DNA of 13,600 nucleotides from an uncultured Clostridia bacterium (GCA_910585795.1 CAJUFV010000154.1:1-13600); one strand, 5' to 3'; positions 1-7,330 are shown, counted from the first letter of the stretch. Notes: generated by a model not told the origin, from the sequence alone. Made by a program: numbers and translations.

Positions 1-21
1 ATGAAATTTGCAATAAAAGAC

Positions 22-50
22 TTGCACTTTTTGTAAATAAATTATATAAT
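22..50 (+). promoter_or_regulatory. sigma-A-type promoter of glyA
   Basis: TTGCAC (22-27) and TATAAT (45-50) are separated by exactly 17 bp, which matches the housekeeping promoter consensus in Bacillota. Transcription would start near position 57, leaving a leader of about 30 nt before the glyA start. That leader is too short for a T-box or glycine riboswitch. Nothing else is recognised in bases 1-86. Confidence 0.75.
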
Positions 51-86
51 ATTTTACAGAACTATTTTTTGAAAGGAAACTGAAAA

Positions 87-1328
87 ATGGAAAAATATGA
101 AAAGATAAAATCCTTTGACCCTGAAATCTATGCAGCCATTCAGGACGAAACAAACCGTCAGCAAAACAAAATTGAGCTGATTGCTTCGGAAAACTTCGTT
201 TCCGAAAGAGTTATGGAGGCAAACGGTTCTCCCCTTACTAACAAATACGCAGAGGGTTATCCGGCTAAGCGTTATTACGGCGGATGCGAGCATGTAGATG
301 TTGTTGAAAATCTTGCCATTGAAAGGGCGAAAGAGCTTTTTGGAGCCGCTTACGCAAATGTACAGCCTCATTCAGGAGCGCAGGCCAACATGGCCGTTTT
401 CTTCGCGCTGCTCACCCCCGGAGACACTGTTCTTTCAATGAGTCTCGCGCACGGCGGACATCTAAGCCACGGTTCACCTGTAAACATGTCCGGCAAATAC
501 TTTAACATTGTTCCGTATGGAGTGACAGAGGATACAAACACCATAGACTATGATGAGGTGAGACGCATCGCCCTTGAATGTAAACCAAAGCTTATACTTG
601 CAGGCGCTTCCGCTTATCCGCGTACCATTGACTTTGAAAAATTCGCCGATATCGCAAGCGAAGTCGGAGCATATTTTATGGTTGATATGGCGCATATTGC
701 CGGCCTTGTCGCGGCAGGCTGCCACCCGTCTCCTATGCCTTACGCAGATGTTGTTACTACTACTACACACAAAACGCTGAGAGGCCCGCGCGGCGGTCTT
801 ATTCTCACAAATAATGAAGAGCTTGCAAAAAAAATCAACAAAGCTATTTTCCCCGGTATTCAGGGAGGTCCGCTTATGCATACTATCGCGGCAAAAGCAG
901 TTTGCTTTAAAGAGGCTCTTGACCCAAGCTTTAAAGAATATGCACAGCAGGTAGTGAAAAATGCTCAAACGCTTGCGGATACGCTTATAAACGAGGGCTT
1001 CAGACTAGTTTCTGACGGCACAGATAATCACCTGATGCTGCTTGACCTCACAAATATGGATGTTACAGGAAAAGACGCCGAAAAAATGCTTGATGAAGTT
1101 GGTATTACAGTAAACAAAAACGCAATTCCGTTTGATACCAGAAGTCCGTTTATTACAAGCGGTATCAGAATAGGAACTCCCGCGTCCACCTCAAGAGGCT
1201 TCAAGGAAGAGGATATGATTGAAGTTGGTAAGCTTATCGCTCTTACCATCAAGGACTTTGAAAACAGCAAAAACGAAATAAGAGCAAGGGTAAAAATCCT
1301 TTGTGATAAACACCCGTTATATAAATAA
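87..1328 (+). CDS. glyA: serine hydroxymethyltransferase
   Basis: This PLP enzyme interconverts serine plus tetrahydrofolate with glycine plus 5,10-methylene-tetrahydrofolate, the main cytosolic source of one-carbon units. The 413-residue length is normal for bacterial GlyA. Family signatures are all visible: the N-terminal LIASEN segment (31-36), KRYYGG (61-66), the PLP ring-stacking/aspartate segment VDMAHIAG with D200, and the Schiff-base lysine K229 in the TTTTHKTLRGPRGG stretch. The start is supported by AAAGGAA at 72-78, nine bases before the ATG. The gene has its own promoter and terminator and so appears monocistronic. Nothing in it looks degraded. Open frames on the opposite strand across this gene are shadows. 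Confidence 0.98.
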   Translation: MEKYEKIKSFDPEIYAAIQDETNRQQNKIELIASENFVSERVMEANGSPLTNKYAEGYPAKRYYGGCEHVDVVENLAIERAKELFGAAYANVQPHSGAQANMAVFFALLTPGDTVLSMSLAHGGHLSHGSPVNMSGKYFNIVPYGVTEDTNTIDYDEVRRIALECKPKLILAGASAYPRTIDFEKFADIASEVGAYFMVDMAHIAGLVAAGCHPSPMPYADVVTTTTHKTLRGPRGGLILTNNEELAKKINKAIFPGIQGGPLMHTIAAKAVCFKEALDPSFKEYAQQVVKNAQTLADTLINEGFRLVSDGTDNHLMLLDLTNMDVTGKDAEKMLDEVGITVNKNAIPFDTRSPFITSGIRIGTPASTSRGFKEEDMIEVGKLIALTIKDFENSKNEIRARVKILCDKHPLYK

Positions 1329-1340
1329 TTTGTAATACAC

Positions 1341-1377
1341 AGCGGATTTTGAAAAAATTTCAAAATCCGCTTTTTTT
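1341..1377 (+). terminator. intrinsic terminator of glyA
   Basis: A perfect 14-bp hairpin (1341-1354 pairing with 1358-1371, loop AAA) runs into T7 (1371-1377), starting 12 nt after the glyA stop. The lower stem AGCGG/CCGCT is G+C-rich and the upper part is A/T-rich. The A-rich 5' flank is weak, so efficient termination is expected mainly on the plus strand. Confidence 0.9.
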
Positions 1378-1380
1378 CTC

Positions 1381-1409
1381 TTGACAAACAAAAAAAATTA
1401 TGATAATAT
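1381..1409 (+). promoter_or_regulatory. promoter of the tRNA-Glu gene
   Basis: A perfect -35 box TTGACA (1381-1386) lies 17 bp before TAATAT (1404-1409), immediately after the glyA terminator T-tract. GATAAT at 1402-1407 is an alternative -10 with a shorter spacer. Either choice starts transcription just upstream of the tRNA at 1423. The perfect -35 suits a stable RNA gene. Confidence 0.65.
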
Positions 1410-1422
1410 ATAAAAGCTATAT

Positions 1423-1497
1423 GGCTCGTTGGTCAAGCGGTTAAGACTCCGGCCTCTCACGCCGGCAACGCGGGTTCGATTCCCGCACGAGTCACCA
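1423..1497 (+). tRNA. tRNA-Glu (anticodon CTC)
   Basis: The whole cloverleaf can be folded by eye. The 7-bp acceptor stem pairs GGCTCGT (1423-1429) with ACGAGTC (1487-1493), including one G-U pair. The anticodon stem CCGGC/GCCGG (1449-1453 and 1461-1465) encloses the 7-base loop CTCTCAC, which places the anticodon CTC at 1456-1458 and reads GAG (Glu). The T arm carries GGTTCGATTCC. The discriminator base is A1494 and the CCA end (1495-1497) is encoded. It stands alone, with its own promoter and terminator. Confidence 0.96.
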
Positions 1498-1502
1498 TAT
1501 AA

Positions 1503-1549
1503 AACCGTGTAAATACTTGAAACACAAGTGTTTATACGGTTATTTTTTT
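1503..1549 (+). terminator. intrinsic terminator after tRNA-Glu
   Basis: A 17-bp stem (1503-1519 with 1525-1541, 5-nt loop) contains two G-U wobbles and is followed by a run of seven T (1543-1549). It begins six bases after the tRNA CCA end, so it fits release of the tRNA precursor. Confidence 0.85.
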
Positions 1550-1571
1550 ATGTTATACGAGGTATGGTATT

Positions 1572-2076
1572 ATGAAAACATTATATATGATAGGCGACAC
1601 AATGGGGGCAGGCAAAACGACAATTTGTCAACATCTGAAAAGAAAGCTGGACAATAGTGTTTTTCTTGACGGCGACTGGTGCTGGGACATGCACCCATTC
1701 CAAATAACAAAAGAAACAAAAAAACATTGTTCTTGATAATATCTGCTATACGCTTAATAATTTTATAGAATGCTCCGCATTTAAAAATATTATATTTTGC
1801 TGGGTACTGCATGAACAAAATATAATAAATACTATACTGTCACGTCTACATCTATGAGATTGCAAAATAATATGCGTCTCACTGATTTGCAGTAAAGATA
1901 TACTGATAACGCATTTACAGAAGGATATCGAACATGGATTACGTACTCCTGATATTATAGAACGAAGCATTGAGCGTATTCCATTATATAATAATCTAAA
2001 TACAATAAAAATAAATGTTTCTGATAAAAACGCAGAACAAATCTCAAATGAAATTATATATCTGGACAACTCATAA
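1572..2076 (+). pseudogene. decayed P-loop nucleotide kinase-like gene
   Basis: The first frame starts at 1572 and encodes a P-loop with MGAGKTT (residues 11-17), then LDGDWCWDMHPFQ, and hits TGA at 1734 after 54 codons. From about 1729 the protein continues in the next frame (VLDNICYTLNNFIECS, then FCWVLHEQ), meets an in-frame TGA at 1855, and resumes through RTPDIIERSIERIPLY to a TAA at 2074. Removing one base beside the A7 run at 1718-1724 (for example C1725) restores one frame, leaving only the 1855 nonsense codon. From memory, intact relatives are single-domain AAA-type kinases of about 165-180 residues found sporadically in Firmicutes. They carry GGTMG in the P-loop, where this copy reads GDTMG, so a Walker A glycine is probably also lost. 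The substrate in this family is not known to me. A weak GAGG (1559-1562) precedes the start. Confidence 0.85.
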
Positions 2077-2128
2077 AATATCTACTATTTTGTTATCCTA
2101 TTTTTATAAAACTGTAACATACTATAAA

Positions 2129-2157
2129 TTGTATATAAAGTAAATTCATGATATGAT
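2129..2157 (+). promoter_or_regulatory. probable promoter of the GT-C-like gene
   Basis: TTGTAT (2129-2134) and TATGAT (2152-2157) are 17 bp apart in an A/T-rich gap between the pseudogene and the next gene. The predicted start is about 20 nt before the ribosome binding site. A/T richness makes chance matches likely, so confidence is moderate. Confidence 0.5.
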
Positions 2158-2186
2158 AAAAGTAATATGTCACAGGAGGATAAATA

Positions 2187-3794
2187 ATGGCTAAAAAACC
2201 AATTATATATCAGGTCAGCATGGACAAAATACGTGAGTTTGTCTCTCAGGACAAACGACATTTTTTCAGAAAGCCTGATTTTTCACGATTACAAGACCCT
2301 GCATATAAAAAATATCTGATAAAGCGTACAATTATATATCTTTTTCTTGCGGTTTTTACTACCATGTTCATGCTGCTCATGTCAGCCTCAACCAGTCCGC
2401 TGTACACAGATTATTGTGACGGCGATTCAAGCATTTTCATGCTAATCGGAAAAGCAATATCTCAGGGAAAAAATGTATATACAGATTATTTCGACCACAA
2501 AGGTCCTCTTCTTTTCTATCTCAATGCCCTCGGATATATTATGACAGGCACAAAAACGGGAGTATTCATTATACAATGTGTAATGATATGGCTCACCGCT
2601 ATATTTATGTATAAAACAGCGCGCATTTTTACAAAAACATTTCGTTCGCTTATATGCGTTATCATTTCCATACTGGCCTTCGCCTCAACCATCAGCGACG
2701 GAAATCTGAGCGAGGAATATTGTCTGCTGTTTTGCATGATACCGATATATCTTTCGATAAAGTATATCACAAAAAATCCTGACGCTCCTCACAGCAGAGG
2801 ATATATGTTCATATATGGAATATGCTTCGCCATATGCGCATTTATACGCATAAATAACGGTATAATGATTGGCGGCATTGTACTTGTAACACTTGTTACA
2901 GATTTTATAAATGACCATGTGTACGACTCACTGAAAAATCTGCTATTTTTCATACTTGGCCTCATAGCGGTTTTTATACCTGTTTGTCTTTTTTTCTTTA
3001 TAAAAGGTACTCTGTCTGATATGATTTTTGCCACCTTTATATTTAATCTGCTCTATGCTTCAGAAGGTTCAGCAGAAAAAACAGGCTCCGCCGTTACACT
3101 GCTTCTGCAATGGGCTTTGCCTGTATTAATACTGATATTCATAACTACAGTATTTTCAAAAAGACTTAACCCGAGAATTTCATCGCTTATTACAACCATT
3201 TCTGTTTTTTCACTTATACCGGTGCTTCTCGGTTTCAGCTACACCCACTATTATACCTCTCTGATACCGATTATTCTTATATATACAGCGGTATTTTTCT
3301 TTGTGGGATGCAGAAAAATAACATTTCTTTCTGTGCTGCTGTGTATTATAATGGCGCTGCCGCTGTACAGTTACTTTATAACGCTGCCTTCTAATATTCA
3401 GCATTACGCAAACAAACTGTATCGACAAAATAATCCCATAGTTTACAAGGATATTCATACCGACATTTATTACAGCGCAACAGAGCTTTCAGCATATATT
3501 CCGCCCGAAGAACGAAATAGCGTATTCGGATACGACATTTCCTCAGCATGGTTTCTTCAGGCAGATATTATGCCATGCTACCGCTTATTTACGCTTCAGG
3601 AAAGCTGGTCAAGCCACTACCCTGAATTCGGCCGGGAAATTAATCAGATGATGCTTGATACACCGCCCAAATGGGTTGTTATTCACAATATTGATATTAT
3701 AGAAAGCAGACAATTTTTAAATATTATCAACACGAACTATGAGCTTATATCTGAATGCGGATATGACTTACTTTACAGGCGCAAAGTATTATAG
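2187..3794 (+). CDS. polytopic membrane protein, probable GT-C fold glycosyltransferase
   Basis: This 535-residue protein starts with about 45 polar, basic cytoplasmic residues, followed by many hydrophobic segments (first at about 48-67) and a soluble C-terminal domain of about 120 residues. After the first membrane segment, an outward loop carries DYCDGDSSIF (75-84) and VYTDYFDHKGPLLFY (97-111). An acidic first loop followed by a YFDHKGP-like motif is typical of GT-C enzymes of the PMT/ArnT (GT39/GT83-like) group, which move sugars from polyprenyl-phosphate donors outside the membrane. By analogy D78 or D80 would be catalytic. Donor and acceptor cannot be read from the sequence. AGGAGG at 2174-2179 fixes the start. 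There is no neighbouring flippase or polyprenol-sugar synthase, so it is an orphan. Its last codons and TAG lie inside the 3783-3850 palindrome. Confidence 0.7.
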   Translation: MAKKPIIYQVSMDKIREFVSQDKRHFFRKPDFSRLQDPAYKKYLIKRTIIYLFLAVFTTMFMLLMSASTSPLYTDYCDGDSSIFMLIGKAISQGKNVYTDYFDHKGPLLFYLNALGYIMTGTKTGVFIIQCVMIWLTAIFMYKTARIFTKTFRSLICVIISILAFASTISDGNLSEEYCLLFCMIPIYLSIKYITKNPDAPHSRGYMFIYGICFAICAFIRINNGIMIGGIVLVTLVTDFINDHVYDSLKNLLFFILGLIAVFIPVCLFFFIKGTLSDMIFATFIFNLLYASEGSAEKTGSAVTLLLQWALPVLILIFITTVFSKRLNPRISSLITTISVFSLIPVLLGFSYTHYYTSLIPIILIYTAVFFFVGCRKITFLSVLLCIIMALPLYSYFITLPSNIQHYANKLYRQNNPIVYKDIHTDIYYSATELSAYIPPEERNSVFGYDISSAWFLQADIMPCYRLFTLQESWSSHYPEFGREINQMMLDTPPKWVVIHNIDIIESRQFLNIINTNYELISECGYDLLYRRKVL

Positions 3795-3850
3795 AATAGA
3801 AAAAGCTTCCGGAAAAATTTCCGGAAGCTTTTTCTATTCTATAATACTTT
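3783..3850. terminator. 68-bp perfect palindrome, bidirectional terminator
   Basis: Positions 3783-3815 and 3818-3850 are exact reverse complements (33 bp, no mismatch) around a 2-nt AA loop. The central TTCCGGAA-type stem is flanked by A5 and T5, so either strand yields a hairpin plus U-tract. The outer part covers the final codons and TAG of the plus-strand gene (stop 3792-3794) and the TAG of the minus-strand GerMN gene (3834-3836). Both genes therefore end in the same DNA sequence, read in different frames. The arm is about twice as long as those of the other terminators in this window. Confidence 0.93.
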
Positions 3851-4763
3851 CATCACGTCCAAACATACTGCCAATATTTATATTTCCGAAGCTGTCAACC
3901 TTCTTTCCGTCCATAAGAAACTGAACACGTTCTATAGAATCAAGCTCCGTAAGCGAATTTACTATAGAATATATCACCATTATTTCCTTTTCAGGCGTTC
4001 CCGCATTCTTATCAAGAAAATTTGATTTAAAGCTTACAAAACAAATATTATTCGAGGTCTCAACATTCAGCAGCACAGTGCCGGAATGAAGAGCGCTCAT
4101 AACATTTTCGTTTGCAGAACCTTTTATCAGCTCATTTATAATATATCTGGCAATAGGCTGCTGGTCATTAACCTTTACTATACGTGTTTCACGCACAAGC
4201 TTCTGATTGTCTTTAGATGGAAAATACAATGTAATTTCACGCATTTCACTGTTATATGTATCAGTAGCCAAATTAATATCCTGATTTGTCAGATAACCGA
4301 TAATAGCGCCGTCAGAAGTATACATATCTCTGCCCTCAATAACTACCTTAACGCTTTCTATCCCTTCCGCCGCGCATAAAGATTTCACAACCGCATATAC
4401 AGTAAGTATATCCTTCGTACTGTCACCTGTCAGAAATTCCTCTGAAAAATTAACAACAACACTGCCCGTCTCAACCCCCTCAACAGACAACAGCTGAGTT
4501 TTTTTCTCGATAATGCGCATATGCTTTCCGTTATCCGGACCTCTCCTCAATTCTTCTATTATAGACTTAACCAAATCATAGTTATTTTTGTACTTTATCT
4601 CATGATTTTCAGCCTCAATAGCAGTCATAGACTCATTGAAAAAGTACATTTCCCCGCTATATTTTTCCGGTGCGTAATCACTCCTTAAAACAACAAAAAT
4701 CCCAAGAGACACAGCCGCAGCCAAAATGACTGCTATAGATATAATTATTCCCTTCCTCTTCAT
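3834..4763 (-). CDS. membrane-anchored protein with two GerMN domains
   Basis: The protein has 309 residues: a short basic start, one membrane segment or uncleaved signal (about 5-26), then two tandem GerMN-like modules (about 40-165 and 185-300). The paired modules show the same pattern: a pattern like ITLYFP, a helix ending in IxELxxG, then SVVVNFSEEF / ICFVSFKSNF, then a helix ending VxSLxxxxxIExVxxxxxG. GerM of Bacillus subtilis, a sporulation/germination lipoprotein, carries the same module, as does LpqB, the partner of the MtrAB kinase system in actinobacteria. No lipobox cysteine is present here, so anchoring is by the N-terminal helix. The start has AGGAGG (4772-4777) inside the end of the kinase gene, with only 4 nt between the genes. 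It is the last gene of the comEA-RR-HK operon, which suggests a role as an envelope accessory of the kinase rather than a purely sporulation protein. Confidence 0.85.
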   Translation of the reverse strand: MKRKGIIISIAVILAAAVSLGIFVVLRSDYAPEKYSGEMYFFNESMTAIEAENHEIKYKNNYDLVKSIIEELRRGPDNGKHMRIIEKKTQLLSVEGVETGSVVVNFSEEFLTGDSTKDILTVYAVVKSLCAAEGIESVKVVIEGRDMYTSDGAIIGYLTNQDINLATDTYNSEMREITLYFPSKDNQKLVRETRIVKVNDQQPIARYIINELIKGSANENVMSALHSGTVLLNVETSNNICFVSFKSNFLDKNAGTPEKEIMVIYSIVNSLTELDSIERVQFLMDGKKVDSFGNINIGSMFGRDESIIE

Positions 4764-4767
4764 TGCG

Positions 4768-6249
4768 TCAGCCTCCTATACTCTTTCTGTACGGCAGTCT
4801 GATTGTAAATATACTGCCGACCTCAGAGGCATTAACAACCTCCACAGTACCTCCGTGCATTATAACAGCCTCCTTTGCGATTGCCAAGCCAAGTCCTGTT
4901 CCGCCTGTATCACGCGCGCGCGAATCATCAAGACGGTAAAAACGCTCAAAAATCCTGTCACGCTCCTCCTCGGGTATTCCGGGTCCGTTATCCTCGATTC
5001 TGATTATCATATCCGTACTGTCAGCAGTCACATCAATATGAACAAAACCGCCCTCCGGAGAATACTTAATAGCGTTATCTGAAATATTATATATTGCCTC
5101 ATATATTTTATCATAATCCATAAGAGCCGGAGCAAGCTCTGTATCATGATAATCTGTGTATATTACTATATCTTTTGACTCCGCTATAGGCGTCAGCTTT
5201 TTCACCACATGGTTTATAAGCATCTTTATATATACTTCCTCTATATTAAGCGACGCGGCTCCGGAGTCAAGCTTTGTAAGTACCAGCAGTCTCTCAACGA
5301 TTCTTGTAAGCCTGTCAACCTCGTCTGACATATCAGTTAGAAATTCTCTGATAACCGAAAAGTCCAGATTTTCCGCCGCCACAAGGCTGTCACAAATAAG
5401 CTTAATACCGGCCATAGGAGTTTTCAGCTCATGCGATGCGTCTGAAACAAATTTACGGCGTTTTTCCTCCAGCAATCCTAGCTCATCACACATATAATTG
5501 AGCGTTTCACCCATTTGAGCAATTTCATTACGCCCCTTGACATTCACGCGCTTCGTAAAATTCCCCTTTGAAATTTCACGCGCCGCTGCCCTGAATTCCT
5601 GCAGCGGAGAAGTGATAATCGAACTCATTCCAAGACTCAGCATACCTATAAGAATTATTATCAGTGTACTGAATACGATAAGACTTGTCCGTGTCGAACG
5701 GATAGTATCATCAATAGCATTTACAGAGTCTGCCAGATAGACACAGCCTATTACATTTCCGCTCTCCTTTATAGGAACGGCAACGCTTATAAGGCGCATA
5801 TCATTTTCCGCGTCCGTTATAGTATCCTCCTGCTCACCGTCAAGCGCATGCTTCATAACATCACGCATAAACACTCTGCCGATAAGGTCTGACTCCTCAT
5901 TTGTATCATACAGCACGCTGTACGAAGTATTTGTTACCACTCCCCTTATACTTGTACCTGCAAGACTCTGTTCAACAACATCCGAAAATTCATCTGCGCT
6001 GACAGCAGAAATATCACTTCCCCATCCGTCAGATATAATTTCTGAAATAATATTTGCCTTCGCGAACATAGTAACAGTTTCCGCGCTGTACAGATTCTCG
6101 CTCAACAATCCAATTATGTAAACAGTCATCAAAACAAGCGTTGTTACAATAATAGCAAGATATGTCGCTATCATTGTAAAACGCATTGAATTGAGTATAT
6201 TCCTTATTTTTTCCCCCAGCTTAATCTTTTTTATAGTAATAGCCCACAC
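4768..6249 (-). CDS. HAMP sensor histidine kinase
   Basis: A complete membrane kinase of 493 residues from the GTG at 6249. In order: TM1 (about 25-48), an extracytoplasmic sensor of about 135 residues (50-186), TM2 (187-210), HAMP (211-262), HisKA with SDASHELKTP and phosphoacceptor H273, and HATPase_c with N-box N388/N392, G1 box DNGPGIP (420-426), F box around ERFYRL and G2 box GGTGLGLAIA (449-458). The sensor's VISVAVPI-like and GCVYLADS strands resemble a Cache/PDC-type fold, with low confidence. The GTG start overlaps the regulator gene by 29 nt and has a poor ribosome site. ATG at 6186 (472 residues) is an alternative, with AAGGAA about 12 nt upstream. Partner regulator and GerMN gene are directly adjacent. 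Confidence 0.95.
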   Translation of the reverse strand: MWAITIKKIKLGEKIRNILNSMRFTMIATYLAIIVTTLVLMTVYIIGLLSENLYSAETVTMFAKANIISEIISDGWGSDISAVSADEFSDVVEQSLAGTSIRGVVTNTSYSVLYDTNEESDLIGRVFMRDVMKHALDGEQEDTITDAENDMRLISVAVPIKESGNVIGCVYLADSVNAIDDTIRSTRTSLIVFSTLIIILIGMLSLGMSSIITSPLQEFRAAAREISKGNFTKRVNVKGRNEIAQMGETLNYMCDELGLLEEKRRKFVSDASHELKTPMAGIKLICDSLVAAENLDFSVIREFLTDMSDEVDRLTRIVERLLVLTKLDSGAASLNIEEVYIKMLINHVVKKLTPIAESKDIVIYTDYHDTELAPALMDYDKIYEAIYNISDNAIKYSPEGGFVHIDVTADSTDMIIRIEDNGPGIPEEERDRIFERFYRLDDSRARDTGGTGLGLAIAKEAVIMHGGTVEVVNASEVGSIFTIRLPYRKSIGG

Positions 6250-6904
6250 CCCACTTTGTTCTTATATAAGCAGGCTCAGCAGGATTTTTTTCTATTTTTT
6301 CCCTCAGCCGTCTTATATGCACATCCACTGTCCTGACATCACCCGGATAGTCAAAGCCCCATGCAATATCAAGCAAATTTTCTCTTGTATATACCTTTCC
6401 AGGATTCCTCATGAACAGCTCCAGCAGGTCAAATTCCTTGCTTGTCAGCTCAATTACCTTGTCGTTCATCATGACTCTTCTAAAATTGTAATCCAGCGTT
6501 ATATCTCCTGAAATAATCAGCTTATCCTTTTCACTCTTCGGAGCAGGATTTACTCTTCTAAGAATTGCTTTTATCCTTGCTGTAACCTCGCGTATATTAA
6601 ACGGCTTTGTCATATAATCATCCGCACCGTATTCAAGTCCAAGTATTTTATCTATATCCTCACTCTTTGCCGTAAGCATGATTATAGGAACATTTGAAAA
6701 ACCTCTTATAGTCCTGCATACCGTAAAGCCATCTACCTTGGGCAGCATAAGGTCCAGCAATATTATATCAATAGTATCGTCATGCGCAAGACGAATTGCC
6801 TCCTCTCCGTCAAAAGCAGTTAATACGCTGTATCCCTCCTGCTCCAGATTGAACTTTATCCCCTTCACCAAAAGCTTTTCATCATCTACAACCAATACCC
6901 TCAT
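6221..6904 (-). CDS. OmpR/WalR-type response regulator
   Basis: The 227-residue protein has a receiver domain (1-115) with acidic pocket D7/D8, phosphoacceptor D51 in LLDLMLP, T78 and K100 (MTKPF), followed by a linker and an OmpR-type winged helix (about 130-225) with ELTSKEFDLLELF, the recognition segment RTVDVHIRRLREK and the closing WGVGYYY. The DNA-binding half is closest by eye to WalR (YycF) and MtrA, regulators of cell-wall metabolism. The start ATG has GAAAGGAAG upstream and follows the comEA-like stop by 24 nt. Target promoters are unknown; the divergent carboxypeptidase promoter is the nearest candidate. Confidence 0.96.
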   Translation of the reverse strand: MRVLVVDDEKLLVKGIKFNLEQEGYSVLTAFDGEEAIRLAHDDTIDIILLDLMLPKVDGFTVCRTIRGFSNVPIIMLTAKSEDIDKILGLEYGADDYMTKPFNIREVTARIKAILRRVNPAPKSEKDKLIISGDITLDYNFRRVMMNDKVIELTSKEFDLLELFMRNPGKVYTRENLLDIAWGFDYPGDVRTVDVHIRRLREKIEKNPAEPAYIRTKWGVGYYYKKD

Positions 6905-6928
6905 CCGTTTTCTTCCTTTCTAAAGCTT

Positions 6929-7297
6929 CTATTCCGCGCATATATAATCCTTTATGGCTTCAAATTTCTTTTCTCTTATTCCAGATACATTCATAATTTC
7001 TTCAATAGTCCCATACGGTCCGTTCTTCGTTCTGTAATCTATTATCCTCTGCGCAAGCGTTTCACCTATGCCGCTGAGCTTTACAAGCTCAACTTTATCC
7101 GCAGAATTAATATTTATTTTACCGTCGGTCTCTTTATCACCGGACTCTTCTATATATAATGCGCCATCATCCGTAGCAGCTGTTTCCATTATAAACGCGT
7201 CATCCTCAAAATATTCAACTGCATAGCCTGCCGCCGCTATTAATACAAATAAAACTATCGCAATAATAACTTTCGCCTTTTTATTCAAATAAATCAT
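6929..7297 (-). CDS. membrane-anchored ComEA-like helix-hairpin-helix protein
   Basis: This 122-residue protein has an N-terminal membrane helix (about 9-27), an acidic 35-residue linker, and a C-terminal ComEA-type double HhH domain starting at KININSADKVELVKLSGIG and closing with VSGIREKKFEAIKDYI. The domain binds double-stranded DNA without sequence specificity; ComEA is the envelope DNA receptor for transformation. B. subtilis ComEA is about 205 residues with an extra SLBB-type segment, which is missing here. The start is set at 7297 because GGAGGA (7302-7307) lies 4 nt upstream; an in-frame ATG at 7315 would read straight through that ribosome site and has none of its own. It is the first gene of the two-component operon, and no comEC or comFA is nearby. 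Confidence 0.85.
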   Translation of the reverse strand: MIYLNKKAKVIIAIVLFVLIAAAGYAVEYFEDDAFIMETAATDDGALYIEESGDKETDGKININSADKVELVKLSGIGETLAQRIIDYRTKNGPYGTIEEIMNVSGIREKKFEAIKDYICAE

Positions 7298-7330
7298 TTT
7301 ATCCTCCAAAAGCATTCATCATAGGTATCT

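Noticed and set aside
1..86. Possible regulatory leader (glycine riboswitch or T-box) upstream of glyA
   Set aside because: The promoter at 22-50 leaves about 30 nt of leader, and no conserved riboswitch or T-box sequence or terminator hairpin is visible. The 11-codon frame at 1-36 has no ribosome site in view and ends before the promoter -10.
474..968. Long open frame antisense to glyA
   Set aside because: It lies wholly inside a clear enzyme gene, has no ribosome site and gives a Cys/Phe-rich, low-similarity protein, as expected from a shadow frame.
1423..1497. tRNA-Glu as an integration site for a mobile element
   Set aside because: No second copy of the tRNA 3' end, no integrase and no mobility genes occur in the window. 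The pseudogene alone does not show an integrated element.
1734..1857. TGA codons in the kinase-like gene read as selenocysteine
   Set aside because: The first TGA is followed by continuation in a different frame, which recoding does not explain, and no SECIS-like hairpin is seen beside either codon. Decay is simpler.
4726..5740. Plus-strand open frames over the kinase gene
   Set aside because: They are antisense to a fully conserved HATPase/HisKA coding sequence, lack ribosome sites and show Ser-rich composition typical of reverse-frame translation.
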